64,000 nt of DNA from Armatimonadota bacterium (GCA_018268395.1 JAFDWQ010000006.1:62001-126000), one strand, 5' to 3'; shown: positions 24,443 through 32,759, counted from the stretch's first letter. Numbers and translations: made by a program. Notes: generated by a model not told the origin, from the sequence alone.

Positions 24443-24610
24443 TTCATGGTGTAAACCCTCGTGTTCATGGCGTAAACCTTCGTGTTCATGGCGCAAACCC
24501 TCGTGTTCATGGCGTAAACCCTCGTGTTCACGGCGTGAATCCGAGGATTCATGGCGTGAAGCATCGGATATTTGGCGTGAATCCGAGGGTTCATGACGTG
24601 AAGCATTGGT
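24443..24610. repeat. Tandem array of eight 21-bp units
   Basis: Eight head-to-tail units of exactly 21 bases run from 24443 to 24610. Units 1-4 are near-identical (TTCATGGCGTAAACCCTCGT plus G). Units 5-8 are diverged and alternate in type: 5 and 7 contain GTGAATCCGAGG; 6 and 8 contain GTGAAGCAT(C/T)GG. There is thus a 42-base higher-order period in the second half. Because 21 is a multiple of three, open frames reading seven-residue repeats exist on both strands (for example SWRKPSC on plus, HAMNTRV-type on minus). No ribosome site makes any of them convincing. There are no unique spacers, so it is not a CRISPR array. Confidence 0.9.
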
Positions 24611-24795
24611 TTTACGGCCCGACGTCGACGGGAGCGCTGCCTCACGGAAGTCCGGCCCAAGCGCCGGCGTGCCGAGGCGGCCCGTCCCGTATCCGACCCG
24701 GTGTCACCCCAAGACCGGACCAGGAACGCCAAGATCAGACTCCCGGTCGGGCCCGCTGGCCGAGGCCCGGCGACCGTCGACCGGTCCTTTCCGGC
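24611..24795. other. Gap between the tandem array and the retropepsin-like gene
   Basis: GC-rich sequence with several short palindromic words but no hairpin followed by a T run, and no supported gene. Confidence 0.4.
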
Positions 24796-25974
24796 TCAGC
24801 CGGTCGAGTTGACCAGCACCTGACGGTCGACTTCGAGCCGCATGAGCTGGCCGTTGCGCGAGAGGTCGAGTTTGACCTTGGAACCGGTCGTGCCTTTCAT
24901 CATGTTCCCGGCCTGGCGGAAGGTCATGAGGGCGGCATCGGAACCGTCGATCGAGAGGACGTCGTCGCCGCGTTTGATGCCGGCCTTCTCGGCGGGGCTG
25001 CCGGGGATGACCCATGCGACGCGAAGGCGCTTCGTGCGGGGGTCGGGGAACGCGAGCACGCCCGTATCGGCCACCTGTTCGTCGGCGACCTTGCCCGAAA
25101 AGTTCTCGAATAGCACCCTGCGGTGCTTCATGTCGACGGTGATGTTGAAGTTCTTCAAGAACTCGAACCCGACGGTGCCGTCCTGATCGGCGCTGCTGGA
25201 AGGCAGGTCGATGACGCCGAAGACGCACTCTGGGACGGGCACCCCGAAGATCTTGATCTTGTTCAGCCGGACGTGGAAGGTGTCCACCGCACCGGACGCG
25301 ACCATGGACTGGCCCATGAAGTCGGCCTTCTTCCCTTCCGGCCAGACCTTGGCCTCTTCGAGCGAGTCCTTGTGGGTCACGGCATAGTGGGCGTTCCCCG
25401 TGTCAAGGGCCATGTGCAGCTTGCTGCCGTTCTCCATCTCGACCGACATCATCATCGAGTTGACGCCGATGGGCAGGAGTTTGGTCATGAAGGTCGTCTT
25501 GTTGTCCGGCGCGACCTTAGTGAGGTCGTAGTCCTCGCCGAAAAAGACGAACTTCTGCTTTTCGAAGTTGATCTGAAAGGCGGTCGCTCCGAAGGGCTGG
25601 AAGCCGAGGATGCCGTCGCAGTGGGTGCCGTAGGAGAGCGTGTAGTGGTCGGTGGGCTGTTTGACGATCTCCATGTCGGTGGTCGTCATGGCCCGTTCGC
25701 CGATCTTGAGGGTCTTGAGGGGGACGGTCTTGGCGTCGAACGATCCGACGAAGTCGACGAGCTTCATCGTGCCCGTCGGCTTGCCGACGTCGAGGTTGTC
25801 GCCGACGATGACGGATCCGGAGAACCCGGTGTCGTACATCAGGGACGCTTTGGTGCCGTTGACGGTGACGTCGACGATGATGGCGTCCTCGCCGATGCGG
25901 AAGGGGACTTCGACGGGTTGCGCGGAGGTCGCGGCCAGGGTGCCTGCGAGAAGGGCGGCAAGATGCACGGTCAC
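24796..25974 (-). CDS. Retropepsin-like aspartic protease with PDZ domain, exported
   Basis: The 392-residue protein has a leader (VHLAALLAGTLAATSAQP) followed by two aspartic protease half-domains. Each carries a catalytic motif: SLMYDTGFSGSVI (about 45) and HMALDTGNAHYAV (about 190). A PDZ domain lies at about 305-385 (LRVAWVIPGSPAEKAGIKRG, DDVLSIDG). Clan AA proteases with PDZ domains act in the periplasm or cell surface; the substrate is unknown. The start is a GTG, either 25974 or 25968. A TAAAGT hexamer lies directly upstream (25977-25982) and AGGTGA sits between, so leadered or near-leaderless translation cannot be settled. Confidence 0.85.
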   Translation of the reverse strand: MTVHLAALLAGTLAATSAQPVEVPFRIGEDAIIVDVTVNGTKASLMYDTGFSGSVIVGDNLDVGKPTGTMKLVDFVGSFDAKTVPLKTLKIGERAMTTTDMEIVKQPTDHYTLSYGTHCDGILGFQPFGATAFQINFEKQKFVFFGEDYDLTKVAPDNKTTFMTKLLPIGVNSMMMSVEMENGSKLHMALDTGNAHYAVTHKDSLEEAKVWPEGKKADFMGQSMVASGAVDTFHVRLNKIKIFGVPVPECVFGVIDLPSSSADQDGTVGFEFLKNFNITVDMKHRRVLFENFSGKVADEQVADTGVLAFPDPRTKRLRVAWVIPGSPAEKAGIKRGDDVLSIDGSDAALMTFRQAGNMMKGTTGSKVKLDLSRNGQLMRLEVDRQVLVNSTG

Positions 25975-26058
25975 CTACTTTACAACGCGCGAGGGGCAAG
26001 AGTGGCTCGCGCAGTCCCGACCAGACCCGGTTCTGGCGAGAGCACGGTGAATGTCCTG

Positions 26059-26064
26059 TATAAT
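26059..26064 (+). promoter_or_regulatory. Predicted -10 of the liv importer operon
   Basis: A perfect TATAAT lies 49 bases before the GTG at 26113, leaving a leader with the strong AAAGGAG ribosome site. Confidence 0.55.
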
Positions 26065-26112
26065 CCGCGCACTTGCGCCCCGGGCGACCCTCGGGACAAA
26101 GGAGCGACAGTG

Positions 26113-27399
26113 GTGACTAGGACAAGACTCTTCGGCACGACGTTCGGTCTGGCGGCATTCCTTGCGGCAGGCCTCATTTCCGGTTGCACCCCGACAGGCG
26201 GCAGTGGCGGCACGACCGGCACCAGCGGCAGCACGGGCACGGGCGGCGGCGCCACGACGGGCACCAGCGGCGGCTCTGGCCCGACCAGTCGGCCCGCTCC
26301 TCCCAAGGACGGCAACGAGATCACGGGCAACGAGATCAAGATCGGCCTGGTCGCGAGCCAGAACGGCGACCTTCGGCCTTGGGGCGAGGACAGCATCAAG
26401 GGCGCCCAGCTCGCGGTCGACGAGATCAACAAAGCGGGCGGCATCAACGGCATGACCGTCAGGCTGCAGATCGCGGACAGCAACAGCACTCCTGAAGGCG
26501 GCAAGACGGCGGCCCAGAAGCTGATCGGCGACGGCGCCATCGCCATTCTCGGCGAAGTCTCGAGCGGCATCACGCAACAGATGGTCACGGTCGCGTTCGA
26601 CGCGGGCGTCCCGGTCATCGCGATCGGCGCCACCAAGACCGACCTCACCGATTCCGGCAGCAACGTCTTCCGCGTCTGCTACAACGACGACTTCCAGGGC
26701 GCGGTCATGGCCAAGTTCGCCTTCGAAGAGCTCGGCCTGAAGAACGTCGCGATGATGACGGACAACAAGCAGCCGTACTCGCAGTACCTCAGCCAGTCGT
26801 TCCAGAAGAACTTCGAGAAGCTCGGCGGCAAGATCGTCGCCGAAGAGAAGTACGAGTCAAAGCAGAGCCAGTTCGCCGGTCAGATCGACAACCTGAAGCA
26901 GAAGAACCCTGAGGGGGTGTTCCTCAGCGGCTACTTCAACGAGGTCGGCCCGATCGCCAGCCAGATGCGCCAGCAAGGCCTGAAAGTGCCGCTCTTCGGC
27001 GGCGACGGCTGGGACTCGAGCGAACTTCTGACTTCGGGCGGCGACGCGATCGTCGGCAACTTCTTCTGCAACCACTACAACGAGAAGGAAGACCGTCCAG
27101 AGGTGAAGGACTTCCTCACCAAGTGGAACGCCAAGTACAAGGGTGTCCCGGGTACGACGATGGGCGCCCTCGGCTATGACGCCGCCGCGCTCGTCATGGA
27201 CGCCGTCAAGAGGGCCAAGGGCAAGAAGTCGAAAGACGTCACCGAGGCCATCGAAGACACGACCGACTTCAAGGGCGTCAGCGGATCGATCACGCTGAAG
27301 GGCCAGAACGGCACGCCGGCCAAGCCTGCGCTCGTCGTCGAAGTCACCAAGAGCGGCTTCGTCCCGAAGAAGTCGTACGCGCCGTCCGAGATCAAGTAA
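26113..27399 (+). CDS. livK: Branched-chain amino-acid type ABC transporter substrate-binding lipoprotein
   Basis: The 428-residue protein begins with a lipoprotein signal (FGLAAFLAAGLISGC). A Gly/Thr/Ser-rich low-complexity tether (about 28-70) and a type I periplasmic binding domain follow: IKIGLVASQNGDLRPWGEDS, GAQLAVDEINKAGGINGM, GVPVIAIGATKTDLTDSG, KNVAMMTDNKQPYSQYL. It should bind amino acids or similar small solutes for the permease encoded directly downstream. GTG starts at 26110 and 26113 are both possible after AAAGGAGCGACA. The tether is longer than in most LivK proteins, as expected for a lipid-anchored version. Confidence 0.93.
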   Translation: MTRTRLFGTTFGLAAFLAAGLISGCTPTGGSGGTTGTSGSTGTGGGATTGTSGGSGPTSRPAPPKDGNEITGNEIKIGLVASQNGDLRPWGEDSIKGAQLAVDEINKAGGINGMTVRLQIADSNSTPEGGKTAAQKLIGDGAIAILGEVSSGITQQMVTVAFDAGVPVIAIGATKTDLTDSGSNVFRVCYNDDFQGAVMAKFAFEELGLKNVAMMTDNKQPYSQYLSQSFQKNFEKLGGKIVAEEKYESKQSQFAGQIDNLKQKNPEGVFLSGYFNEVGPIASQMRQQGLKVPLFGGDGWDSSELLTSGGDAIVGNFFCNHYNEKEDRPEVKDFLTKWNAKYKGVPGTTMGALGYDAAALVMDAVKRAKGKKSKDVTEAIEDTTDFKGVSGSITLKGQNGTPAKPALVVEVTKSGFVPKKSYAPSEIK

Positions 27400-27400
27400 G

Positions 27401-28591
27401 TTGCTGACGGCGAGCTTAGACCTTGTGGCAGGACTGGACGTTTCCATCCTGCCACAACAGTTGGTGAACGGACTCCTGCTCGGGGCGATCTACGCTTTGA
27501 TCGCCCTGGGTTACACCATGGTCTACGGCGTCCTCCGGTTGATCAACTTCGCCCACGGCGAAGTGTTCATGCTCGGTTCTTACGCCGCCTTGTTCACGTC
27601 GTGGGCGCTCGGCTTTTCGCCGGACGCGTTGCGGGGCGGGATCGAAAAGCCCTCGACCTGGATGACGCTGGCGGTGATGCTCCTCGTGAGCATGCTCGCC
27701 TGTGGCCTCGTCGGCGTCTTGATCGAGCGGCTCGCCTACCGGCCGATGCGGAGCCAACCGCGCACGGCGTCGCTGATCACCGCGATCGGCGTCTCCCTCT
27801 TCTTGCAGTACGCAGGCGGGCTGTTCTTGCCCCAGTCACCACCGCCGTCCATCAGCGAGCAGGTCAACCCTTATCGCAAGGACGTGATCAAAATGACGCT
27901 GCGGCCGGCACCGGCCGAGGTCGTCCAGGAAGCGGCCACCGCACGCAAGGCTGCTGAAGACGCGCAAAAGGTCTATGACGCGGCCGAGAAGAAGGACAAG
28001 GACGCGGGCCTGAAGTCGAACCCGGAGACCGACAAGCTCGGCAGCGCGTTCCGCGACCTCGACCGCAAGGCGATGAGGAGCGAAGGCAAGGTCGTCCAAC
28101 AGTCGGTGATGCTCAACATCCCGTTCGGCCAGCTCATCATGCTCGTGACTACGGTGGCCCTGATGCTGATCTTGCGTCACATCGTCCTCTACACGAAAGC
28201 CGGCCGCGCGATGCGGGCCGTCTCCCACGATTTCGATTCGGCGTCCTTGATGGGCGTGAACGTGAACAACGTCGTGACGACGACGTTCCTCATCGGGTCG
28301 GCGCTTGCCGGGGCCGGAGCGATGATGTACGCGACGATCCTCCGCACGAACCTGACCCCGTTCCTTGGTGTGACTCCGGGCGTCAAGGCGTTCGTCGCGG
28401 CGGTCCTAGGCGGGATCGGCAACATTCCCGGCGCTGTACTCGGCGGCCTTCTGATGGGGGTCGTGGAGACGCTGGTCGTCTGGCTCGGCTTCAGCGGCTA
28501 TAAGGACGCGGTCGCGTTCGTCGTGCTGATCGCCGTCCTTCTGTTCCGACCGGGCGGCCTACTCGGCTCTTCGAAGGTGGAGAAGGTATGA
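27401..28591 (+). CDS. livH: Branched-chain amino-acid ABC transporter permease with an inserted charged segment
   Basis: The 396-residue membrane protein starts at a TTG one base after livK. It contains LivH signatures (NGLLLGAIYALIALGYTMVYG, INFAHGEVFMLG, GRAMRAVSHDFDSASLMGV, GGIGNIPGAVLGGLLMGVVE). Typical LivH proteins are near 300 residues. The excess is a hydrophilic block at about 150-235, rich in Ala, Lys, Asp and Glu (EAATARKAAEDAQKVYDAAE), which predicts a coiled coil extending from the membrane between helices. It forms the translocation channel with LivM. An in-frame GTG at 27425 is an alternative start. Confidence 0.92.
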   Translation: MLTASLDLVAGLDVSILPQQLVNGLLLGAIYALIALGYTMVYGVLRLINFAHGEVFMLGSYAALFTSWALGFSPDALRGGIEKPSTWMTLAVMLLVSMLACGLVGVLIERLAYRPMRSQPRTASLITAIGVSLFLQYAGGLFLPQSPPPSISEQVNPYRKDVIKMTLRPAPAEVVQEAATARKAAEDAQKVYDAAEKKDKDAGLKSNPETDKLGSAFRDLDRKAMRSEGKVVQQSVMLNIPFGQLIMLVTTVALMLILRHIVLYTKAGRAMRAVSHDFDSASLMGVNVNNVVTTTFLIGSALAGAGAMMYATILRTNLTPFLGVTPGVKAFVAAVLGGIGNIPGAVLGGLLMGVVETLVVWLGFSGYKDAVAFVVLIAVLLFRPGGLLGSSKVEKV

Positions 28592-29778
28592 AGTTTTGGG
28601 CCGTCCGCCTTCTTTCGGTGGCCGTCGCGTTCGCGGTCTGCATCGGATTCGACAACTTCGCCCAGGCCACCATCCCGAACTTCTACCGACTGGTCGTCCT
28701 GGCCGGTCTGTACGTGACCCTGGCGGTCAGCCTCAATCTGATCAACGGGATCACCGGTCAGTTTTCGATCGGTCACGGAGCGTTCTACATGGTCGGCGCC
28801 TACGCGACCGGCTACTTCTCGAAGCACGCCTTTCATGGTCAGGCGCCACCGTTCGTCTGGATGTCCCTCATGGCCGTGTTCGGGGCGTTCTTCGCCGCCG
28901 TCGCAGGGTTGATCGTCGGTCTACCGAGCCTAAGGCTCCGTGGGGACTATCTTGCGATCGTCACGTTGGGCTTTGGCGAGATCATCCGTATCATCACCCA
29001 GAACGTCGAAGAGATCGGCGGTTCCTACGGCATGAACGTGCGGCCGTTCGGGTCTCCGCCCCACGCGCTGTCGCTCGTGTTGCTGCTGGCAGTTTTGTGC
29101 GTCGCCGTTTGCCGGAACCTGCTCAAAACGTCGCACGGACTTCCCTTCATCGCCGTCCGTGAGGACGAAGTCGCGAGCTCGGCCATGGGGGTCAAGACAG
29201 CGACGGTCAAAGTCACGTCGTTCATCATCGGTTCGGCCTTTGCGGGAGCCGCGGGCGCTTTGCTCGCCCACTCCGAGACGTTCATTTCGCCCGACACGTT
29301 CAAGATGGACGTCTCGTTCATCATCTTGACGATGGTCGTCCTCGGCGGTACGGGGTCGATCACGGGCTCGGTCATCTCGGCGGTCGCCCTGTTCGGCATC
29401 CCTGAGTATTTGCGCTATCTGCAGTCGATGGTCGGAGGCGGTTCGATCATGGGCGCCATTTTCGCGATCGGGCTTGTCGTGTCCGGACTTCGGTACGTTC
29501 AACAGAACTGCCACGTCGGACTGGGCAAGAAGCTCGGATTCTACGGTCTGTGCGTGTTGGGCGGTTTTGTCGTCCAGTTCGCCTTGACCCCGCTGTTCAA
29601 CCTCGTCCCGGCCCTCGCCGCGCTCAGGATGGAAGTGTCCGGCCTCCGGATGGTCATCTTCTCGGCGGTCCTGATCATCTTGATGCTCCTGCGTCCGCAA
29701 GGCATCTTCGCCCACCACGAGTTCGGATGGAACGCGCTGGCCCGTCTGCTCCGCGGCAAGAAGGGAGCGGCGGCTTGA
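28588..29778 (+). CDS. livM: Branched-chain amino-acid ABC transporter permease
   Basis: The 396-residue inner-membrane protein overlaps livH by 4 bases (ATGA). Family signatures include LVVLAGLYVTLAVSLNLING, GQFSIGHGAFYMVGAYA, LRLRGDYLAIVTLGFGEI and FAGAAGALLAH. It is the LivM partner of LivH. It is slightly longer than usual because of extra hydrophobic segments in the C-terminal third (residues about 300-370). Confidence 0.93.
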   Translation: MKFWAVRLLSVAVAFAVCIGFDNFAQATIPNFYRLVVLAGLYVTLAVSLNLINGITGQFSIGHGAFYMVGAYATGYFSKHAFHGQAPPFVWMSLMAVFGAFFAAVAGLIVGLPSLRLRGDYLAIVTLGFGEIIRIITQNVEEIGGSYGMNVRPFGSPPHALSLVLLLAVLCVAVCRNLLKTSHGLPFIAVREDEVASSAMGVKTATVKVTSFIIGSAFAGAAGALLAHSETFISPDTFKMDVSFIILTMVVLGGTGSITGSVISAVALFGIPEYLRYLQSMVGGGSIMGAIFAIGLVVSGLRYVQQNCHVGLGKKLGFYGLCVLGGFVVQFALTPLFNLVPALAALRMEVSGLRMVIFSAVLIILMLLRPQGIFAHHEFGWNALARLLRGKKGAAA

Positions 29779-30545
29779 GCGAGAAGGTCTTGACCCTGAC
29801 CGATGCGACGATCCGGTTCGGTGGGCTTGTCGCTGTCAACAAAGTCTCGTTCGACCTCCAGAAAGGCGACCTCTTCGGCCTGATCGGTCCGAACGGTGCG
29901 GGGAAGACGACCTGTTTCAACCTGATCACGGGCGTCTATAAGCCGACGAGCGGAGAGATCCGGTTCAAAGGAAAGCAAGTCGGCGGGCTCCCGCCCGCCA
30001 AGATCGCCCGGATGGGGATTTGCAGGACCTTCCAGAACATCCGGCTCTTCCCTGCCTTGTCGGTCGTCGAAAACGTCGTCGTAGGCGGGTTCTTACGCCA
30101 TCGGACGACCCTGGCCAGTGCCCTGATGTACCTGCCGTCGGCTATCCGGGAAACGGAGAGGCTCCGGCAGGAAGCGATGGCCCTGCTCGACGTCATGGAT
30201 CTGGCCGACGTCGCCGATACGCGCTCGGCCGACCTCCCCTATGGCAAGCAGCGCCGTCTCGAGATCGCAAGGGCGATGGCGACCCAACCGGACCTGATCT
30301 TGCTCGACGAGCCTGCGGCCGGAATGAACCCGCAAGAGAAAGAAGACTTGCAGTCGACCGTCCGCCGGATCCGCGACGACTTCGGAAAGACCGTGTTGCT
30401 GATCGAGCACGACATGCGCTTCGTCATGGGTCTTTGTGAGCGGATCGTCGTCCTGGACCACGGTGAAGAGATCGCACAAGGGCCACCTGAGGCCATCCGG
30501 AACGACAAGAAAGTCATCGAAGCCTATTTGGGCGAAGCCGTGTGA
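29775..30545 (+). CDS. livG: Branched-chain amino-acid ABC transporter ATP-binding protein
   Basis: The 256-residue ATPase starts at a TTG overlapping the livM stop (TTGA). Walker A is GPNGAGKT, the signature loop is SADLPYGKQRRLEIARA, Walker B is LILLDEPAAGMNP, and the switch histidine lies in LLIEHDMRF. TIRFGGLVAVNKVSF and the AAGMNPQEKEDL segment are typical of LivG. No livF-type second ATPase follows. The next gene is convergent birA, overlapping by 22 bases, so the partner ATPase must lie elsewhere or LivG acts as a homodimer. Confidence 0.93.
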   Translation: MSEKVLTLTDATIRFGGLVAVNKVSFDLQKGDLFGLIGPNGAGKTTCFNLITGVYKPTSGEIRFKGKQVGGLPPAKIARMGICRTFQNIRLFPALSVVENVVVGGFLRHRTTLASALMYLPSAIRETERLRQEAMALLDVMDLADVADTRSADLPYGKQRRLEIARAMATQPDLILLDEPAAGMNPQEKEDLQSTVRRIRDDFGKTVLLIEHDMRFVMGLCERIVVLDHGEEIAQGPPEAIRNDKKVIEAYLGEAV

Positions 30546-31237
30546 CCCGCGTCGGCACCGAAAAGGCTCTCGGCGGCCATGACCGCGGCCGGTCGGCCAT
30601 CGATCAATCCTTCTAGCCGCCCGTCGTCACCGACCCGGACGGCGGTCATCCGCTCTCCCGCAACGGTCGTGTAGGCCTTTCCCGGCGTGTCGTCGACTTC
30701 GCCCCAACCGGCGGCCAGGTCGCTCCACGTCTCGGGCCAAGATCCTTGAAGGATCATGGCCGCCAGGTCACGTCCGAGTCCGCGTGGGTCCACGGCCCTA
30801 CCAGCGTCGGCGAGGGTCGTTGCGGTTTCACGGACCTCCGACGGCAGCGAAGAAGGCCCTACGTTGATCCCGATCCCCACTACGGGGACGACCCGGCCAG
30901 TGGCGTCCGGACGCAGTTCGGTCAGGATCCCGCCGAGCTTACGACCCTCCCAAGTGAGATCGTTCGGCCACCGCACCCGGCATCCGACAAGCTTTGCCGT
31001 GACAACGGCGGCGTGCATGCCGAACAGCCAGGGTCTTGGGTGGTCGGCGGCGCCTCTAAGGATCAGACTCATCGCGAGGCTCTCGCCCCGGACGCTGTAC
31101 CAGGTGCGACCGAACCTTCCCTTGCCTCCCGTCTGGTGACGGGCAAAGACGACGTCCGTCTCGTCGGCGGGATCGAGGAGGAGCCTGACGGCCTCGTCTT
31201 GAGTCGACGGAGTCTCGTCGATCTCCAGCCAGGTCAT
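30524..31237 (-). CDS. birA: Biotin--[acetyl-CoA-carboxylase] ligase, catalytic domain only
   Basis: The 237-residue protein contains the biotin ligase core: GGKGRFGRTWYS (the G-R-G-R-x-G biotinyl-AMP loop), LAMSLILRG, VRWPNDLTWEGRKLGGIL and VVGIGINVGPS, with a small C-terminal SH3-like domain. There is no N-terminal helix-turn-helix, so it attaches biotin but should not repress transcription. It starts in an ATGA overlap with the nadC stop, and the three genes 30524-32570 form one operon. Confidence 0.92.
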   Translation of the reverse strand: MTWLEIDETPSTQDEAVRLLLDPADETDVVFARHQTGGKGRFGRTWYSVRGESLAMSLILRGAADHPRPWLFGMHAAVVTAKLVGCRVRWPNDLTWEGRKLGGILTELRPDATGRVVPVVGIGINVGPSSLPSEVRETATTLADAGRAVDPRGLGRDLAAMILQGSWPETWSDLAAGWGEVDDTPGKAYTTVAGERMTAVRVGDDGRLEGLIDGRPAAVMAAESLFGADAGHTASPK

Positions 31238-32091
31238 GTCCGGACTTCGAGGTGGAACGGGAGGGCCGGCGCCGAGTGGGTCAGGCCTCCGACCGAGACG
31301 ACATGAATCCCGGATGCCGCGACTCCGCGCACCGTTTCGAGGCTCACTCCGCCACTGGCCTCAAGGACGACCTGTCGCCCGTACTTCTTAGCGGCTTCGG
31401 CCATAGCGAACGGGTCCATGTTGTCGAGCATCACGACGTCTGCCCCGCATCGGACGGCTTCATCGACCTGCTCGACGGTTTCGCATTCGACTTCGATCTT
31501 GGTCATATGGCCCGTCGAATGCCGGGCCCGGGCGACGGCCTCAGATATGGAGCCCGCAGCCTGAATGTGGTTGTCCTTGACCATGACGCCGTCGAAGAGT
31601 CCCAAACGGTGGTTCTTGCCCCCTCCGCAGCGAACCGCGTATTTCTGGAGCGACCGCAGACCGGGGACCGTCTTGCGCGTGTCCGTTACGTCGACGCCCG
31701 AGCCTTCTAACCGTTCGACGAACTTACGGGTCAAGGTGGCCGTCCCGCTCAAGAGCATCAGAAAGTTGAGCGCGGTCCTCTCCCGGGCAAGCAGTTTCGT
31801 GGACAGGGAGCGGCCCTTCAGGACGATATCGCCGGGATGGACCGGCTCCGAATCCTCAAACTTGATGTCGACGAAGCAGTCGTCAGGATCGTTCTCTTCG
31901 TCGGCAAGAAGGTACGCCGCGATCCCGCAGCCGCACAGGACGCCGTCGGCTTGTGCTTCGATCTCCCAATCGACGACCGCGTCCGGGTTCAAACAGGCGG
32001 CGCTCAGATCTCCCGGCCCAAGGTCTTCCTCAAGGGCGGCCCAGGCCTGTTCCATCCAACCTTCAGGCGACGGGTGCTTCCAGCCCGTCAT
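31234..32091 (-). CDS. nadC: Nicotinate-nucleotide pyrophosphorylase (carboxylating)
   Basis: The 285-residue enzyme has LEEDLGPGDLSAACL, RERTALNFLMLLSGTATLT, TRKTVPGLRSLQKYAVRCGG (quinolinate and PRPP binding), NHRLGLFDGVMVKDNHI and LEASGGVSLETVRGVAASG. It converts quinolinate and PRPP to nicotinate mononucleotide in NAD synthesis. The ATG at 32091 overlaps the upstream stop codon (ATGA), which fixes the start against longer frames. NadA and NadB are not in the window. Confidence 0.93.
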   Translation of the reverse strand: MTGWKHPSPEGWMEQAWAALEEDLGPGDLSAACLNPDAVVDWEIEAQADGVLCGCGIAAYLLADEENDPDDCFVDIKFEDSEPVHPGDIVLKGRSLSTKLLARERTALNFLMLLSGTATLTRKFVERLEGSGVDVTDTRKTVPGLRSLQKYAVRCGGGKNHRLGLFDGVMVKDNHIQAAGSISEAVARARHSTGHMTKIEVECETVEQVDEAVRCGADVVMLDNMDPFAMAEAAKKYGRQVVLEASGGVSLETVRGVAASGIHVVSVGGLTHSAPALPFHLEVRT

Positions 32092-32570
32092 TCCTGGGAG
32101 ACCTCGACCCCGCACCGGCCCGTGAGCTCGTCCAAGAGAGTGGAGTAAGGGACTTCCATACCGTTCCGGACCCATCCTACCGGAACCTTGAGACGGCCTG
32201 CGACCAGGTGCGCGACGGGCTTGAGGACGACGCTTCCCGAGCGGTAGACGACTTCGAACCGGTCCTGGCCCATCGCCCGGATCTGTTGGACTTCTGTGTA
32301 GGCGATCCGTTTGCGGTTCGTAAACCCGACGACCTCGAAGGCATCGTCGAAGAATTCGACGGACGTGACCTCGGCCTGACGCTGGACCAAGTCGGTCAGG
32401 GCCAGTTTGCCTAGGTCTGCCGCAGCGCCGGCGACGCTCCGGAGCCCCTTGGCCAAATCGCCGTCCTGAAGGACCGACTGGCCTTTCTTCTTAGCGCTGG
32501 CCCGGGCCTGTCGCGCGCCGACGCCGAACCAATGCAGCACTTCGGCAGGCGTGTAGGTGACCCGTTGCAT
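32088..32570 (-). CDS. Unknown 160-residue protein heading the nadC-birA operon
   Basis: The protein starts MQRVTYTPAEVLHWFGVGAR and has a basic helical stretch followed by a strand-rich region (VTSVEFFDDAFEVVGFTNRK, FEVVYRSGSVVLKPVA). I do not recognise it. The CATAAT box 7 bases before the ATG at 32570 (a GTG lies at 32573) predicts leaderless transcription of the whole operon. Coupling by ATGA to nadC suggests constitutive co-expression rather than a shared function. Confidence 0.7.
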   Translation of the reverse strand: MQRVTYTPAEVLHWFGVGARQARASAKKKGQSVLQDGDLAKGLRSVAGAAADLGKLALTDLVQRQAEVTSVEFFDDAFEVVGFTNRKRIAYTEVQQIRAMGQDRFEVVYRSGSVVLKPVAHLVAGRLKVPVGWVRNGMEVPYSTLLDELTGRCGVEVSQE

Positions 32571-32577
32571 CACGATG

Positions 32578-32583
32578 ATTATG
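32578..32583 (-). promoter_or_regulatory. Predicted leaderless -10 of the 32570-nadC-birA operon
   Basis: CATAAT on the minus strand is followed by seven bases and the ATG at 32570. Confidence 0.5.
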
Positions 32584-32642
32584 TCTACGGTCCGCCCTGA
32601 GATCGGTTGCCGGTCCTCTGCAGGCGGGTGGGGGCAAAGTGG

Positions 32643-32715
32643 AGGCGCCGAGCAGATTCGAACTGCTGGATGAGGGTTTTGCAGACCCTTCCCTTAACCA
32701 CTTGGGTACGGCGCC
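32643..32715 (-). tRNA. tRNA-Cys (anticodon GCA)
   Basis: The minus strand folds as a complete cloverleaf. The acceptor arms are GGCGCCG and CGGCGCC. The anticodon arm AGGGT-CTGCAAA-ACCCT has GCA at the anticodon, and the T arm is CAGCAGTTCGAATCTGCT-like. The discriminator is T and the 3' CCA is not encoded. Confidence 0.95.
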
Positions 32716-32747
32716 GGGGAGGGTCAATATACCTTGCGCCCGTGCCG

Positions 32748-32753
32748 CATAAT
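32748..32753 (+). promoter_or_regulatory. Predicted leaderless -10 of the MmcQ/YjbR gene
   Basis: CATAAT is followed by GGGCGC and the ATG at 32760. The first ten bases, CATAATGGGC, match those upstream of the metH N-terminal gene. Confidence 0.52.
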
Positions 32754-32759
32754 GGGCGC

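Noticed and set aside
24443-24610. CRISPR array
   Set aside because: Units are directly adjacent with no unique spacers, and no cas genes are nearby.
24388-24732. Protein-coding gene made of 7-residue repeats in the 21-bp array
   Set aside because: Open frames exist in several frames and both strands only because the unit length is a multiple of three. None has a ribosome site or leaderless box at its start, and flanking parts are not protein-like.
25123-26112. Upstream in-frame extension of the livK frame by about 330 codons
   Set aside because: It lies antisense to the retropepsin gene. The lipoprotein signal and the AAAGGAG site fix the real start at 26110-26113.
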